A stretch of DNA of 15,196 bases, taken from Candidatus Albibeggiatoa sp. nov. BB20. GTDB lineage: Bacteria; Pseudomonadota; Gammaproteobacteria; Beggiatoales; Beggiatoaceae. The notes under the pieces are model-generated. The model had not been told where the DNA came from, ran no database searches, and was given only the letters and a program-made list of their open reading frames with translations. How positions within the stretch are numbered: position 1 is the stretch's first letter; every line of letters starts with the position of its first letter. This document shows positions 1-8,008 of this stretch, piece after piece. A program made the translations under genes and the position numbers. The stretch spans positions 1 through 15,196 of the forward strand of contig JADGDW010000118.1 in the NCBI GenBank assembly GCA_016744725.1. Reading direction: 5' to 3'.

Positions 1-865
1 TTTCTATACCTGATAATTCTTTTAAGGTCATCAAAAATTGGTCAAATGCGTCCATTGTTATCAAAGTTTTAAATCGATAATCAGGCACGGTGGTTTTTGC
101 ATGCAGCATGTCAGCCGCTTTGTCCATCGATGCCCCAATCACAATTGTCGCTGCCGCTAGGCCAAGTGTTTCAAATTCAGATACGGCTAAACCACCAATA
201 GTTAAGGGATTTAAACGCTCTTCGGTCAAATGTCCATCCATCGAATCAGCCAAATCAGGAATCATCACAGGGCGTAAATCAAAGGCTTCAATGGTTTCTT
301 TTAGCACTTCAACATCACTAGGGGTTAACGATGGGCTGACTAATACATTCACTTGACGCTGACGTTGTGCCACTTTAGGCGCATCAGCAGTATTGGGTAC
401 AAGTTCCTCAATCATGGCTTGAATCGCTAAACCGTAACCTGTTTCTAAACAACCTTTATAATCTGGGGTGTTGACGGGAACAACTGCAATGTGATTAAAC
501 TGGGGATATTTTTGGCGAAAGTCACGCACCGTGCGTTTAATGTCTGTGCCTTCGGTTTCGGCTAAACCCGTGGTAATCAAGCCAATCATGGCAGGTTTAT
601 TTTTTTCAGCAATGACTTTTAAGCCTTCCATCACATTGTCGTCGGGGTTCATAATCGTGCCGACTTGGTCTAGTGCGGTGGTTTGCAAGGGAATCGGTTC
701 ACGGAAATGGCGTACAAAAAACACTTTGCCAAAAGCAGTACAGCCTTGTGAACCGTGCAACATCGGCATGGTGTGGAACATACCTAAAAAGGCGAGGGCT
801 GCACCCATCGGTTGACTGGCTTTTAATGGGCTGACAGATAGGGCTTTACTGCGTTTGACTATCAT
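1..865 (-). CDS. nifN: NifN, FeMo-cofactor scaffold subunit (3' part cut by window edge)
   Basis: NifN pairs with NifE to form the alpha2beta2 scaffold on which the NifB-derived cluster matures into FeMo-cofactor before transfer to NifDK. The 288 residues in the window cover the N-terminal part of a protein usually about 440-460 long. The segment HGSQGCTAFGKVFFVRHFRE (residues 37-56) is the NifN signature; Cys42 matches the single NifN ligand of the [4Fe-4S] cluster at the NifEN interface. Further family blocks follow: PLQTTALDQV, GLITTGLAETEGTDI and VPVNTPDYKGC. The ATG at 865-863 is preceded by AAGGA at 876-872, and an in-frame stop lies just upstream, so the start is firm. It sits 158 bases after nifS on the same strand, separated by a hairpin cluster. 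NifE and NifK were considered; the N-terminal sequence fits NifN best. The 3' end is outside the window. Confidence 0.95.
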   Translation of the reverse strand, partial: MIVKRSKALSVSPLKASQPMGAALAFLGMFHTMPMLHGSQGCTAFGKVFFVRHFREPIPLQTTALDQVGTIMNPDDNVMEGLKVIAEKNKPAMIGLITTGLAETEGTDIKRTVRDFRQKYPQFNHIAVVPVNTPDYKGCLETGYGLAIQAMIEELVPNTADAPKVAQRQRQVNVLVSPSLTPSDVEVLKETIEAFDLRPVMIPDLADSMDGHLTEERLNPLTIGGLAVSEFETLGLAAATIVIGASMDKAADMLHAKTTVPDYRFKTLITMDAFDQFLMTLKELSGIE

Positions 866-900
866 GATTGTTCCTTATAAATCCATGCAAGAGTAATCTG

Positions 901-993
901 ACTCCTAAACTCTGTTTGGGAGTACTGCCTAGAAGTTCTGCTTCTCGCAAAGCGGAGCTTTGCTAACAGGCATTCCCAAATAGAATTTGGGAG
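901..993. repeat. Compound palindromic element (four hairpins, nested)
   Basis: This stretch between nifS and nifN consists almost wholly of inverted repeats. Hairpin A: 901-910 with 914-923 (10 pairs, one a T-G wobble on this strand). An outer stem TGCCT 926-930 / AGGCA 968-972 encloses hairpin B (931-935/941-945) and hairpin C (947-953/957-963, perfect 7 bp with loop GGA). Hairpin D: 974-981 with 985-992. The right arms of A and D share TTTGGGAG. The right arm of A (TTTGGGA, 915-921) can also pair with the left arm of D (TCCCAAA, 974-980), extending the outer stem. No poly-T tract follows, so it does not look like a simple intrinsic terminator. It resembles dispersed REP/MITE-type palindromic repeats; only one copy is seen here, so repeat status is inferred. 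Confidence 0.7.
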
Positions 994-1023
994 CGAGTAA
1001 ACGAGATTATTTACATGCTAGAA

Positions 1024-2235
1024 TTAATTATAAACAGGCGCAAAAGCTTCTTCTGGATTTTCAACAGGGCCGTTTTCACTCCAATAAGGTGACATTTTGC
1101 GTAAGTTCGCCACAATCACAGGCATCACTTCAATGACCTTTTCAATTTCCGCTAAAGTATTGTAACGCGATAATGAAAACCGTACCGAACCATGCGCTGC
1201 CGTATAAGGAATGCTCATTGCACGCATCACATGAGACGGCTCTAATGAACCTGAAGTACATGCCGAACCACTGGATGCCGCAATCCCCATTTTGTTAATC
1301 ATCAATAAGATAGATTCGCCTTCGATATACTCAAACGCAATATTACAGGTATTTGGTAGACGATTATCAGGATCACCCGTCACAAAACAATGGGTAATTT
1401 TTTCTAAAATGCCTTTTTCCAAATGGTCGCGTAAACTTTTCACAAATGTGTTTTCATGCTCAATATGTTCTAACGCCAATTCTGCTGCTTTGCCTAAACC
1501 GACGATTGATGCAGTATTTTCCGTACCTGCACGACGACCACGCTCTTGATGACCACCACGCAATAATGGACGAAAGCGCGTACCACGACGCAAATACAAT
1601 ACGCCAACCCCTTTAGGAGCATGTAATTTATGCCCAGAAATCGACAATATATCAATTTTAGTGGCTTTCAAATCTATAGGAATTTTACCCACAGCTTGTA
1701 CCGCATCGGTATGAAACATCACGCCTTTTTCATGCGCCATTTCTGCCATTTTTTCCACTGGGAAAATCGTACCTGTTTCATTATTCGCCCACATCACCGA
1801 TACAATCGCCGTGCGTGAATCAAGCAATTCTTCATATTCTTCTAAATCCAAACGGCCTTTTTCATCTACGTGTAACTGATGGACTTTGTAACCTTCTTTT
1901 TTCAAATACTCACATAAAGTCAAAATCGCAGGATGTTCCACATTAGTCGTAATGATTTTTTTGCGATCGGGTTGGGCTTTCAAGGCAGAAAGAATCGCGG
2001 TTGAATCAGATTCTGTACCACATGAAGTAAATACAATTTCCGAATCATGTTCAGCACCGATAAGCTGTTGAATTTGCTTACGAGCTTGTTTAATCGCCCG
2101 TCCAACTTTATCGCCAAAACTGTGCATGGATGACGGGTTGCCAAATTGCTCACTAAAATACGGCAACATTTCATCAACCACTTTGGGGTCAACCATCGTC
2201 GTTGCATTGTTATCTAAGTAAATGCCGTTACTCAT
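1024..2235 (-). CDS. nifS: NifS cysteine desulfurase
   Basis: This PLP enzyme converts L-cysteine to alanine and a protein-bound persulfide, supplying sulfur to NifU for nitrogenase Fe-S clusters. The product is 403 residues, the normal length for NifS. It shows the class-V aminotransferase features in order: YLDNNATT near the N-terminus, His101 in VEHPAI (cofactor-stacking His), SGHKLHAPKG with the PLP Lys203, and the active-site Cys326 in SSGSACTSGSLEPSHV. These positions are one off from the Azotobacter vinelandii enzyme (Lys202, Cys325). The frame stays open upstream into nifU, but the correct start is the ATG at 2235-2233. It is preceded by AGGAG (2247-2243) and overlaps the nifU TGA as ATGA, implying translational coupling. 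IscS was considered; the nifU coupling and the NifS-type Cys loop favour NifS. Confidence 0.97.
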   Translation of the reverse strand: MSNGIYLDNNATTMVDPKVVDEMLPYFSEQFGNPSSMHSFGDKVGRAIKQARKQIQQLIGAEHDSEIVFTSCGTESDSTAILSALKAQPDRKKIITTNVEHPAILTLCEYLKKEGYKVHQLHVDEKGRLDLEEYEELLDSRTAIVSVMWANNETGTIFPVEKMAEMAHEKGVMFHTDAVQAVGKIPIDLKATKIDILSISGHKLHAPKGVGVLYLRRGTRFRPLLRGGHQERGRRAGTENTASIVGLGKAAELALEHIEHENTFVKSLRDHLEKGILEKITHCFVTGDPDNRLPNTCNIAFEYIEGESILLMINKMGIAASSGSACTSGSLEPSHVMRAMSIPYTAAHGSVRFSLSRYNTLAEIEKVIEVMPVIVANLRKMSPYWSENGPVENPEEAFAPVYN

Positions 2236-3125
2236 GATGCTGCTCCTGCTGCTTGTGGACGCATAGAAGCTGGCACAACTTTGATAAATTCGCCGAGAGC
2301 TTCCATTAATTGTTGTTGTACACCTGCTAAAGTTTGGGTTTCTAATTGGCAACCTTTGCACGCGCCTAACATGTTGACGTAAATCGTACGTCCATCAATG
2401 TCAACTAATTCAATGTCACCATGGTCACGTTGTAACTGTGGGCGAATCGCTTCAATGGTGGTCTCGATTTTCTTCATGCGTTGGAAGCTGGTCATTGCAT
2501 ACGGTTTTGGCGGGGTAACAGCTTGAGAAGGCTCGCTAAAGTCAATGCTTTCACCTTTTTCAGTCCAGACTTGGGTGATGATTTCTTCAATGCCTTCATG
2601 ACAAGAAGAACAACCACCGCCTGCTTTGGTATAGTTAGTAACTTCTTCAACTGAGCGTAAATCATTAGCACGCACGGTTTCTTCAATCATCACTGCATCA
2701 ATCGCAAAACATTTACAAATTAATGCGCCTTCCTCATGGTCATCTTTCCATTCTTCACCACGGAAATTCGCGACTGCGGCTTGTAATGCTTCACGTCCCA
2801 TGACCGAGCAGTGCATTTTTTCTGGCGGCATTCCATCAAGAAAATCTGCAATATCTTGGTTAGAGACGGTTAAGGCTTGATCTACTGTTTTACCTTTGAT
2901 GATTTCAGTTAACGCAGAAGAAGAGGCAATGGCAGAACCACAGCCAAAAGTTTGGAAACCTGCTTGTTCAATGACTTCAGTTTCAGGATTGACTTTTAAA
3001 GTTAAGCGCAGTGCATCACCGCAAGAAATTGAACCTACATCGCCAACCGCATTTGCATCTTCAATTGCACCTGCATTGCGTGGCTCAAAGAAGTGTTCTT
3101 TTAACGTATCTGAATAATCCCACAT
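2232..3125 (-). CDS. nifU: NifU Fe-S cluster scaffold protein
   Basis: NifU is the scaffold on which Fe-S clusters are built from NifS-derived sulfur and then passed to NifH and other nitrogenase maturation proteins. The 297-residue protein has the full three-domain layout: an N-terminal IscU-like domain with Cys35, Cys62 and Cys106; a central permanent [2Fe-2S] domain with Cys137, Cys139, Cys172 and Cys175; and a C-terminal Nfu-like domain with the CxxC pair Cys256/Cys259 in GACKGCQ. The first seven positions match the numbering known for A. vinelandii NifU; the linker before the last domain is shorter here. The ATG at 3125 has an AAAAGGG ribosome site about 7 bases upstream. It is the first gene of nifU-nifS, 59 bases after the predicted start of a sigma-54 promoter, so NifA control is expected. 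Confidence 0.97.
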   Translation of the reverse strand: MWDYSDTLKEHFFEPRNAGAIEDANAVGDVGSISCGDALRLTLKVNPETEVIEQAGFQTFGCGSAIASSSALTEIIKGKTVDQALTVSNQDIADFLDGMPPEKMHCSVMGREALQAAVANFRGEEWKDDHEEGALICKCFAIDAVMIEETVRANDLRSVEEVTNYTKAGGGCSSCHEGIEEIITQVWTEKGESIDFSEPSQAVTPPKPYAMTSFQRMKKIETTIEAIRPQLQRDHGDIELVDIDGRTIYVNMLGACKGCQLETQTLAGVQQQLMEALGEFIKVVPASMRPQAAGAAS

Positions 3126-3195
3126 GACTCAACCCTTTTATTAATTAACTGTAATCATATCGACGGAGTGATAACATTGATTAATTGACTATTGA

Positions 3196-3210
3196 GCAAG
3201 GCTTATGCCA
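3196..3210 (-). promoter_or_regulatory. Sigma-54 (-24/-12) promoter of nifUS
   Basis: Read on the minus strand this is TGGCATAAGCCTTGC. It carries the invariant GG and GC dinucleotides at the required spacing of consensus TGGCAC-N5-TTGC, with one mismatch (T for the last C of the -24 box). Transcription would start near 3184, giving a 59-base leader to the nifU ATG at 3125. Two NifA-type sites lie upstream. No competing sigma-70 promoter is obvious here. Confidence 0.85.
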
Positions 3211-3250
3211 CGGGATTAGTTATTGTTTTTTATGTGTTTTATAGATTTAT

Positions 3251-3266
3251 TGTGTGATTACTAACA
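3251..3266. promoter_or_regulatory. NifA upstream activator site, proximal
   Basis: TGT-GTGATTACTA-ACA is a perfect match to the NifA binding consensus TGT-N10-ACA. Its centre lies about 75 bases upstream of the predicted nifU transcription start, near the close end of the usual range for NifA enhancers. Confidence 0.75.
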
Positions 3267-3294
3267 AAGGATAATTTGTACGGTGTTGATGTTT

Positions 3295-3310
3295 TGTAGT
3301 AAAACTTACA
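3295..3310. promoter_or_regulatory. NifA upstream activator site, distal
   Basis: TGT-AGTAAAACTT-ACA is a second perfect TGT-N10-ACA site, centred about 119 bases upstream of the predicted start. It lies 44 bases from the proximal site, close to four helical turns, so both sites would face the same side of the DNA. Confidence 0.75.
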
Positions 3311-3438
3311 TTGAATAGAGAGGATATTTTGCAAAAGCATTGTATGCCATGTAGTATGATTTATTTGCAGGAATATAACAGTTATTTTGAAACGGACAAC
3401 CTCTTTTTGAAAGAGTTTTTATATCTAAAACAACATTG

Positions 3439-3474
3439 AGGAGTGCAAATTTGTAAAACGCATTTTGCACTCCT
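3439..3474 (-). terminator. Hairpin terminator after the antiporter gene
   Basis: An 11-bp perfect stem (3439-3449 with 3464-3474, arm AGGAGTGCAAA) with a 14-base loop lies 12 bases past the antiporter stop codon. On the minus strand the downstream flank (CAATGTTGTTTTAG) is only modestly T-rich, so this may be a weak or factor-assisted terminator. It also insulates the nifU control region. A second small hairpin (3401-3406/3410-3415) is followed by five Ts on the plus strand only, where no gene precedes it. Confidence 0.55.
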
Positions 3475-3486
3475 GTACTGCAATGA

Positions 3487-4893
3487 CTAGGCTTGTCTTT
3501 TTAGTAAGTAATTTAAAATGATCGGTGTTAACAAGGTTGTCAAAATAACCATGATAATGATGACTGAGAACATTTCATCAGACACAACACCTAATTGCTT
3601 ACCAATCATAGCGAAAATCAAACCGACTTCACCACGCGGTGCCATACCCCAGCCAATAATCCATTTATTGACACCAGCACCTGCGACTAAACCCGCAACA
3701 ATTTTACCTGCAAATGCCACAGCGGTAATTGCCAAAGCGACAGTTATAATGGTGGGATCAGCTAAAGTCGCTAAGTTCACTTGCATCCCTGTCATCACAA
3801 AAAACAGCGGTATAAAAAAATAACCTAACGGTGCAATCAATTCTTCAATATGATGCGAACCATGTTTTTCGACAATGGCATTGACTTTGTTTCTAGCTTC
3901 ATGGATTTTTTGTTTAGCAGACTCATCTAAATCTTTATCTAACTCTCTATCCATAATGATATTTTTTATTTCTTGCGTTGCTTCTGGGTCATCAAATTCA
4001 TCAAAATGGAAAGGTTCTAAAACTAAACCTGCTGCAAAAGCACCAACGATTGGTGCTAAACCGACTAAATGCGCTAAATAAGCTAAAACCAAGCAAAAAC
4101 TAATCGCCAAGGTAAACTGCATTCCATGGCCTGCATGAATACGTGGTAAATGTGCCCCTGCTATCTTTGCGATAAACTGACCAATAAATAATGAACCCAC
4201 TAGAAAAATCAAGGCTTTAAACGTAATCAAACCGATGGATGCCAAATCAACTGCGCCTGTGGTCACAATCGCAGACACCACAGCTAAAATGATTAAGCCA
4301 ATCACATCATCGATGACAGCCGCACCCAATACAATTTGAGCTTCTGGGGTTTGTAGCTTATTTAAATCTTTAAATACACGACCTGTAATACCGACTGAAG
4401 TTGCAGTCAATGTCGCACCTAAAAATAAATAGGCATTGCTGGATAGTCCGGGCATTAACCAAGGGCCAACGACATAAGTTCCTAATATAAAGGGAGCTGC
4501 AACACCTACAATAGCCACCATAAAGGCTCTAACACCTACTTTTTGCATTTCTTCAATTTTGGATTCTAAGCCAATTTGAAATAATAGAATCACGACACCT
4601 AATTCAGCTAAAAACTTAATTAATTCATCGTGTTTAACATCTTCTAAACCATGAAAACCCAGTAATACTAAATTACCAAGTAAGACACCTACAACTAATT
4701 CACCTAAAACAGCGGGTTGTCCCCATTTCTCAACAAGGCTGGAAAATTTAGCAATAAATAAGAAGACGGCAATCCAAAGGAAGTTTATTGCGCTTTCGCC
4801 ACCGCTACTTGCGAAACTAAGAGTGGGTATGAGTAATAATGCAACGAACAGCCAAGGCGGCATTGTGGCTCGATTTTGCTTTAAAAACGACAT
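3487..4893 (-). CDS. Cation:proton antiporter, CPA2 (NapA/KefB-like) family
   Basis: This is an inner-membrane protein expected to exchange Na+ or K+ for protons. The 468 residues form about a dozen hydrophobic segments. Family blocks in order: GELVVGVLLGN (64-74), LGVVILLFQIGLES (98-111), LTATSVGITGRVF (162-174), AAVIDDVIGL (191-200), GLAPIVGAFAAGLVLEP (278-294), LFFVMTGMQV (363-372) and MAPRGEVGLIFAMIG (417-431). The Asp195-Asp196 pair is the two-carboxylate site typical of electrogenic antiporters, and Lys397 may match the conserved lysine of NapA. A charged stretch at about 295-352 makes the loop before PLGYFFIPLFF unusually long. No C-terminal TrkA/RCK regulatory domain is present. The first 29 residues resemble a signal peptide or first membrane helix. 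The ATG at 4893 has AAGGA 7 bases upstream. It lies 51 bases after the TPR-CHAT gene, so co-transcription is likely. The ion is not predictable. Confidence 0.9.
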   Translation of the reverse strand: MSFLKQNRATMPPWLFVALLLIPTLSFASSGGESAINFLWIAVFLFIAKFSSLVEKWGQPAVLGELVVGVLLGNLVLLGFHGLEDVKHDELIKFLAELGVVILLFQIGLESKIEEMQKVGVRAFMVAIVGVAAPFILGTYVVGPWLMPGLSSNAYLFLGATLTATSVGITGRVFKDLNKLQTPEAQIVLGAAVIDDVIGLIILAVVSAIVTTGAVDLASIGLITFKALIFLVGSLFIGQFIAKIAGAHLPRIHAGHGMQFTLAISFCLVLAYLAHLVGLAPIVGAFAAGLVLEPFHFDEFDDPEATQEIKNIIMDRELDKDLDESAKQKIHEARNKVNAIVEKHGSHHIEELIAPLGYFFIPLFFVMTGMQVNLATLADPTIITVALAITAVAFAGKIVAGLVAGAGVNKWIIGWGMAPRGEVGLIFAMIGKQLGVVSDEMFSVIIIMVILTTLLTPIILNYLLKRQA

Positions 4894-4944
4894 TCAATTA
4901 TCCTTAAACATGTACACTTAGTATGGGAATAACCCCAATGACCA

Positions 4945-7620
4945 TTATAACCAATTTCCCATTAAAATAAACGGTGCCCAATAGTAGGGCTTTGCATAAT
5001 AGTAAGGATAGTCTGATGGATTTTCTTGATTAAATTGTCCTGCTTGAATAAACGCTTGTTGCACTTGCTGCATTGCTTGGGCTTTATTAATGTTTTCCTG
5101 CACATATAATTGATAAAAATGTTGCATAAATTGGCCTGTACTTTCATCATTGACTGGCCATAATGTTGCAATTACTCCTTTTGCACCTTGATTTTGCGCC
5201 AATGCCCCAAAACCCTCTATTTCCCTTCCATTCGCCAAGTTGCCGACTGCGGTATCACAAGCCGATAGAGTCAATAAATCTAAATTATCAAAACGGTATT
5301 TTTGTCTTATTTTATCTAAAGTTAATTTTTCGCCATTGCCCAGTAATAAATAAGAATCTTTTTGAGTTCCGGGAGTAAATACAAAATGACTGGCAATGTG
5401 CATCAATGGATATTCTTTAGTCAAGACCGATTGAAAGGTTTTCTCTGAAAAATCTTGATTTAAAAACAATTGTCCTTTGATAATCCCAGTATCATCTTGT
5501 TTATCTTCTTGGATAATATTATCTAATTCAGTGATTACGGTTGGTAATGGGTTAAAATCCAATACCGCATCACTCAGACCTAAGCCCACAATTTTCCAAT
5601 GTCGAATTGGCTTAGATTGTAATTTTGTGCGTGAGGCTTCGTTATAAGAGACTAAGGCATATTTTTCTACTAAATATTGTTTTCCATCGAACAACGCTGC
5701 AACCGAGACATAATTTAACGTGGCATCCAATGACAGCATTAAAATTTTCGCATTGGCTTGTTCTAAATCTTTCTCTATAGGTTTGATAATATACTGATAT
5801 AGCTCATGTGCTTCAATAAGTGGGGTTTTTAAAGGGTCTTGTAATAGTTTATGAAAATCCAAAATTTTACGATTCAAATCGGTTTTACTAATGTTGGCTT
5901 CACGTGCTACTTGATTATCATTGGTTGTTAATATAATTCGTAGCTTTTCATCCGTCATCAAATAATGCAACAACACAGCCCCTTGGCCTAAGCTGCTTAA
6001 TACTGTTTGTAATTTTTGGAGTTGTTCTAGATTTTCTTTTCCTACATCAGCCACATTGACTTTACTACTCTCAATGCGCAATTCGGATAAATAGAGTTGA
6101 AAGTCTTTTTCAGTTTGTACTAGTTTTTGTTTCAGATTTTGATATTCCAATTTTTCAGCATCAGTTGGATGTTCTATTTGTTCTAAAGCTTCTAATCGTT
6201 GCCGAATCTCTAAAAAGATTTGTTTCACTTCAAGATATTTTTGAGCCCATTGTTTTTCTGCTGGGTTGTATAAAGCTTGGGTGGTGCGAATATCTGCTGC
6301 TGCACTATCACGCTCAACAAAATCAAAATATTGTTCTTCTTTGAACATGGTTAAGACTTGTTGTGCTTCAACCAAGCGGCCTTGTTTCATTAGCAGATCA
6401 GCCAGTTTGGCGTACACATCTGATTTACTTTTAATAAAAGATGAGCGTAATGCTTCATCCATGGTACTGATTGAAATACGCAAATTTTGTAATGTATTGA
6501 CCGATTGTTTACGCCAAAAAATTGCCGCAGTAATATAATCTTGACGGGCTAATAAATCACTCAAATTACTTTGCACTAACCACAGTAATTCCAATTGTTG
6601 GTTATACATGGCAATTTGCAAGGCGCGTAAATATAGGGATTCAGCTTGAGCATAATTTTTAGAGCGTTCATATAGCACTGCTAAATTATTCAAACTATTG
6701 GCAACTCGAGGGTGTTCAAGGCCTAAACTTTGTTCGCGGATTGATAAAGCATGTTCTTGAAATTCAGCGGCTTTCTTATCAAAACCTTGCTGACGATATA
6801 GAGCGGCTAGATTATTCAATGTTGTGGCAACAATCGGATGATTTGCCCCATAGTGCTGTTCCCAAATCGCTAAGGCTTGGGCATAAAGTATTTCTGCTTT
6901 ATCTGAATTTTGTTGATATTGATACATTAACGCCATTGCATTCAATGTATTAGCAACGCGATAATGATTTTCCCCATAGTGTTTTTTTCGTATTTCTAGG
7001 GCTTTATTATAAAGTGGTTCTGCTTGCTCATAACTGCCTAAATAAGTATAGAGTAACGCTAAGTTATTTTGGCTGGTGGCAATATTGGGATGGTTTTCAG
7101 GGAGATTTTTTTCACGAATGTCTAAGGCACGTAAAAATAGAGGCTCAGCCTTCGCGTATTCCGCTTTGTTGTTATACAACAAACCTAAATTGTTTAAACT
7201 GGTCGCATTTTCTAAATTGTCTTTACCAAATGCTTTTTGTTTAATATCGAGTGATTGAACCAACAATGGCTCAGCTTGAGCAAATAATTCTTGGGCATTA
7301 TAGACTTGAGCAAGCTCATTTAAACTATAGGCTACATATTCATGGGCATCGCCATAAAGCTTTTTTCGCTCAGTAAGGGCATGTTTTAAAGCTGTTTCAG
7401 CATCAGTATAATTACCTTGTGACAGGTAGATATTGCCTAAATTATTAAGCGAGGCTGCCAGTATTTCACCAGCACAGAATTGAACATTTTGTTTATAGAG
7501 TTCAATAGCCTGTTGTGAATCTGCCTCTGAGGCTTGAGTATTGCGTCGCTCACAGTCATCAGCTGCGTTACTGGCAATAGCAAATAGCCATAAAATAGCA
7601 AATAGTGGATAGCGCATCAT
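4945..7620 (-). CDS. Exported TPR-CHAT protein (caspase-like/separase-fold protease)
   Basis: This 891-residue protein has a likely signal peptide (residues 1-20, ending SNAA before DDCERR), so it is probably periplasmic. Residues about 55-340 hold seven tetratricopeptide repeats with an exact 42-residue period; the conserved LNNL-type positions fall at 59, 101, 143, 185, 227, 269 and 311, the kinesin-light-chain/TPR-10/12 type. A helical, glutamate-rich linker (about 455-545) leads to a C-terminal CHAT domain (about 545-891). The CHAT dyad is intact: His745 in MHIASHFVF and Cys788 in LTLSACDTA, followed by GREIEGFGALAQNQGAKGVIATLWPV. The known family includes caspase-related peptidases triggered by partner proteins; the substrate here is unknown. 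Cys23 and Cys49 could form a disulfide. The start is the first of two adjacent ATGs, with AAGG 10 bases upstream. The antiporter gene follows after 51 bases. Confidence 0.92.
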   Translation of the reverse strand: MMRYPLFAILWLFAIASNAADDCERRNTQASEADSQQAIELYKQNVQFCAGEILAASLNNLGNIYLSQGNYTDAETALKHALTERKKLYGDAHEYVAYSLNELAQVYNAQELFAQAEPLLVQSLDIKQKAFGKDNLENATSLNNLGLLYNNKAEYAKAEPLFLRALDIREKNLPENHPNIATSQNNLALLYTYLGSYEQAEPLYNKALEIRKKHYGENHYRVANTLNAMALMYQYQQNSDKAEILYAQALAIWEQHYGANHPIVATTLNNLAALYRQQGFDKKAAEFQEHALSIREQSLGLEHPRVANSLNNLAVLYERSKNYAQAESLYLRALQIAMYNQQLELLWLVQSNLSDLLARQDYITAAIFWRKQSVNTLQNLRISISTMDEALRSSFIKSKSDVYAKLADLLMKQGRLVEAQQVLTMFKEEQYFDFVERDSAAADIRTTQALYNPAEKQWAQKYLEVKQIFLEIRQRLEALEQIEHPTDAEKLEYQNLKQKLVQTEKDFQLYLSELRIESSKVNVADVGKENLEQLQKLQTVLSSLGQGAVLLHYLMTDEKLRIILTTNDNQVAREANISKTDLNRKILDFHKLLQDPLKTPLIEAHELYQYIIKPIEKDLEQANAKILMLSLDATLNYVSVAALFDGKQYLVEKYALVSYNEASRTKLQSKPIRHWKIVGLGLSDAVLDFNPLPTVITELDNIIQEDKQDDTGIIKGQLFLNQDFSEKTFQSVLTKEYPLMHIASHFVFTPGTQKDSYLLLGNGEKLTLDKIRQKYRFDNLDLLTLSACDTAVGNLANGREIEGFGALAQNQGAKGVIATLWPVNDESTGQFMQHFYQLYVQENINKAQAMQQVQQAFIQAGQFNQENPSDYPYYYAKPYYWAPFILMGNWL

Positions 7621-7699
7621 GGTCTAGCTACCTTCAATAGAATGAGTTGTCTTATCCCAAGCACATTTTGGTGAACGGCAAGGGTAATGCCTTTCACGC

Positions 7700-7729
7700 A
7701 GAATAGCAATAAACTGAATCGAAATTCAA
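7700..7729 (-). promoter_or_regulatory. Candidate sigma-70 promoter for the TPR-CHAT gene
   Basis: On the minus strand, TTGAAT (7729-7724), an 18-base spacer and TATTCT (7705-7700) each match four of six consensus positions. This would leave a leader of roughly 70 bases. The surrounding DNA is AT-rich, so chance matches are likely. Confidence 0.3.
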
Positions 7730-8008
7730 TTATTTTGCTTAAGGCTTTATCTGCTGAATCACTTTATAATTAAGCTTATTAACTGATTTAAAGCAAAACA
7801 ATAAAAGCTTAACAAGTTGATTTTAAAATTATTAAACCTTGATCTATCAGATACCGATATTAATAGATGTATCGGCTTAAAATACCCCATTTTTTCTCAC
7901 TCAATTTTACAGTACAACCGAAAAACACTATTTTTAGTTTAAATTAGAACATTTTAGATTTTTAAAAAAAGCACAGGAATGCAAAATACGCAGTTTAGAA
8001 TAAACGCC

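Noticed and set aside
531..815. Open frame on the plus strand inside nifN
   Set aside because: It is antisense to a strongly conserved gene, has no recognisable domain and no ribosome site.
1024..2361. A longer NifS reading frame starting inside nifU (about 445 residues)
   Set aside because: The extra 42 residues are nifU read in another frame and have no NifS homology; the ATG at 2235 has a ribosome site and gives the normal family length.
2492..2686. Minus-strand frame inside nifU
   Set aside because: It is a shifted frame of the conserved NifU sequence.
3401..3420. Plus-strand terminator (CTCTTT-TTG-AAAGAG plus five Ts)
   Set aside because: It has the form of a terminator on the plus strand, but no plus-strand gene lies upstream.
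4962..5171. Shifted minus-strand frame within the CHAT domain, considered as a frameshift remnant
   Set aside because: The main frame is intact to the normal end with GNW-L, so no frameshift is needed.
4945..7620. Kinesin-light-chain-like protein only
   Set aside because: The TPR type is similar, but the C-terminal CHAT dyad and signal peptide define a different protein.
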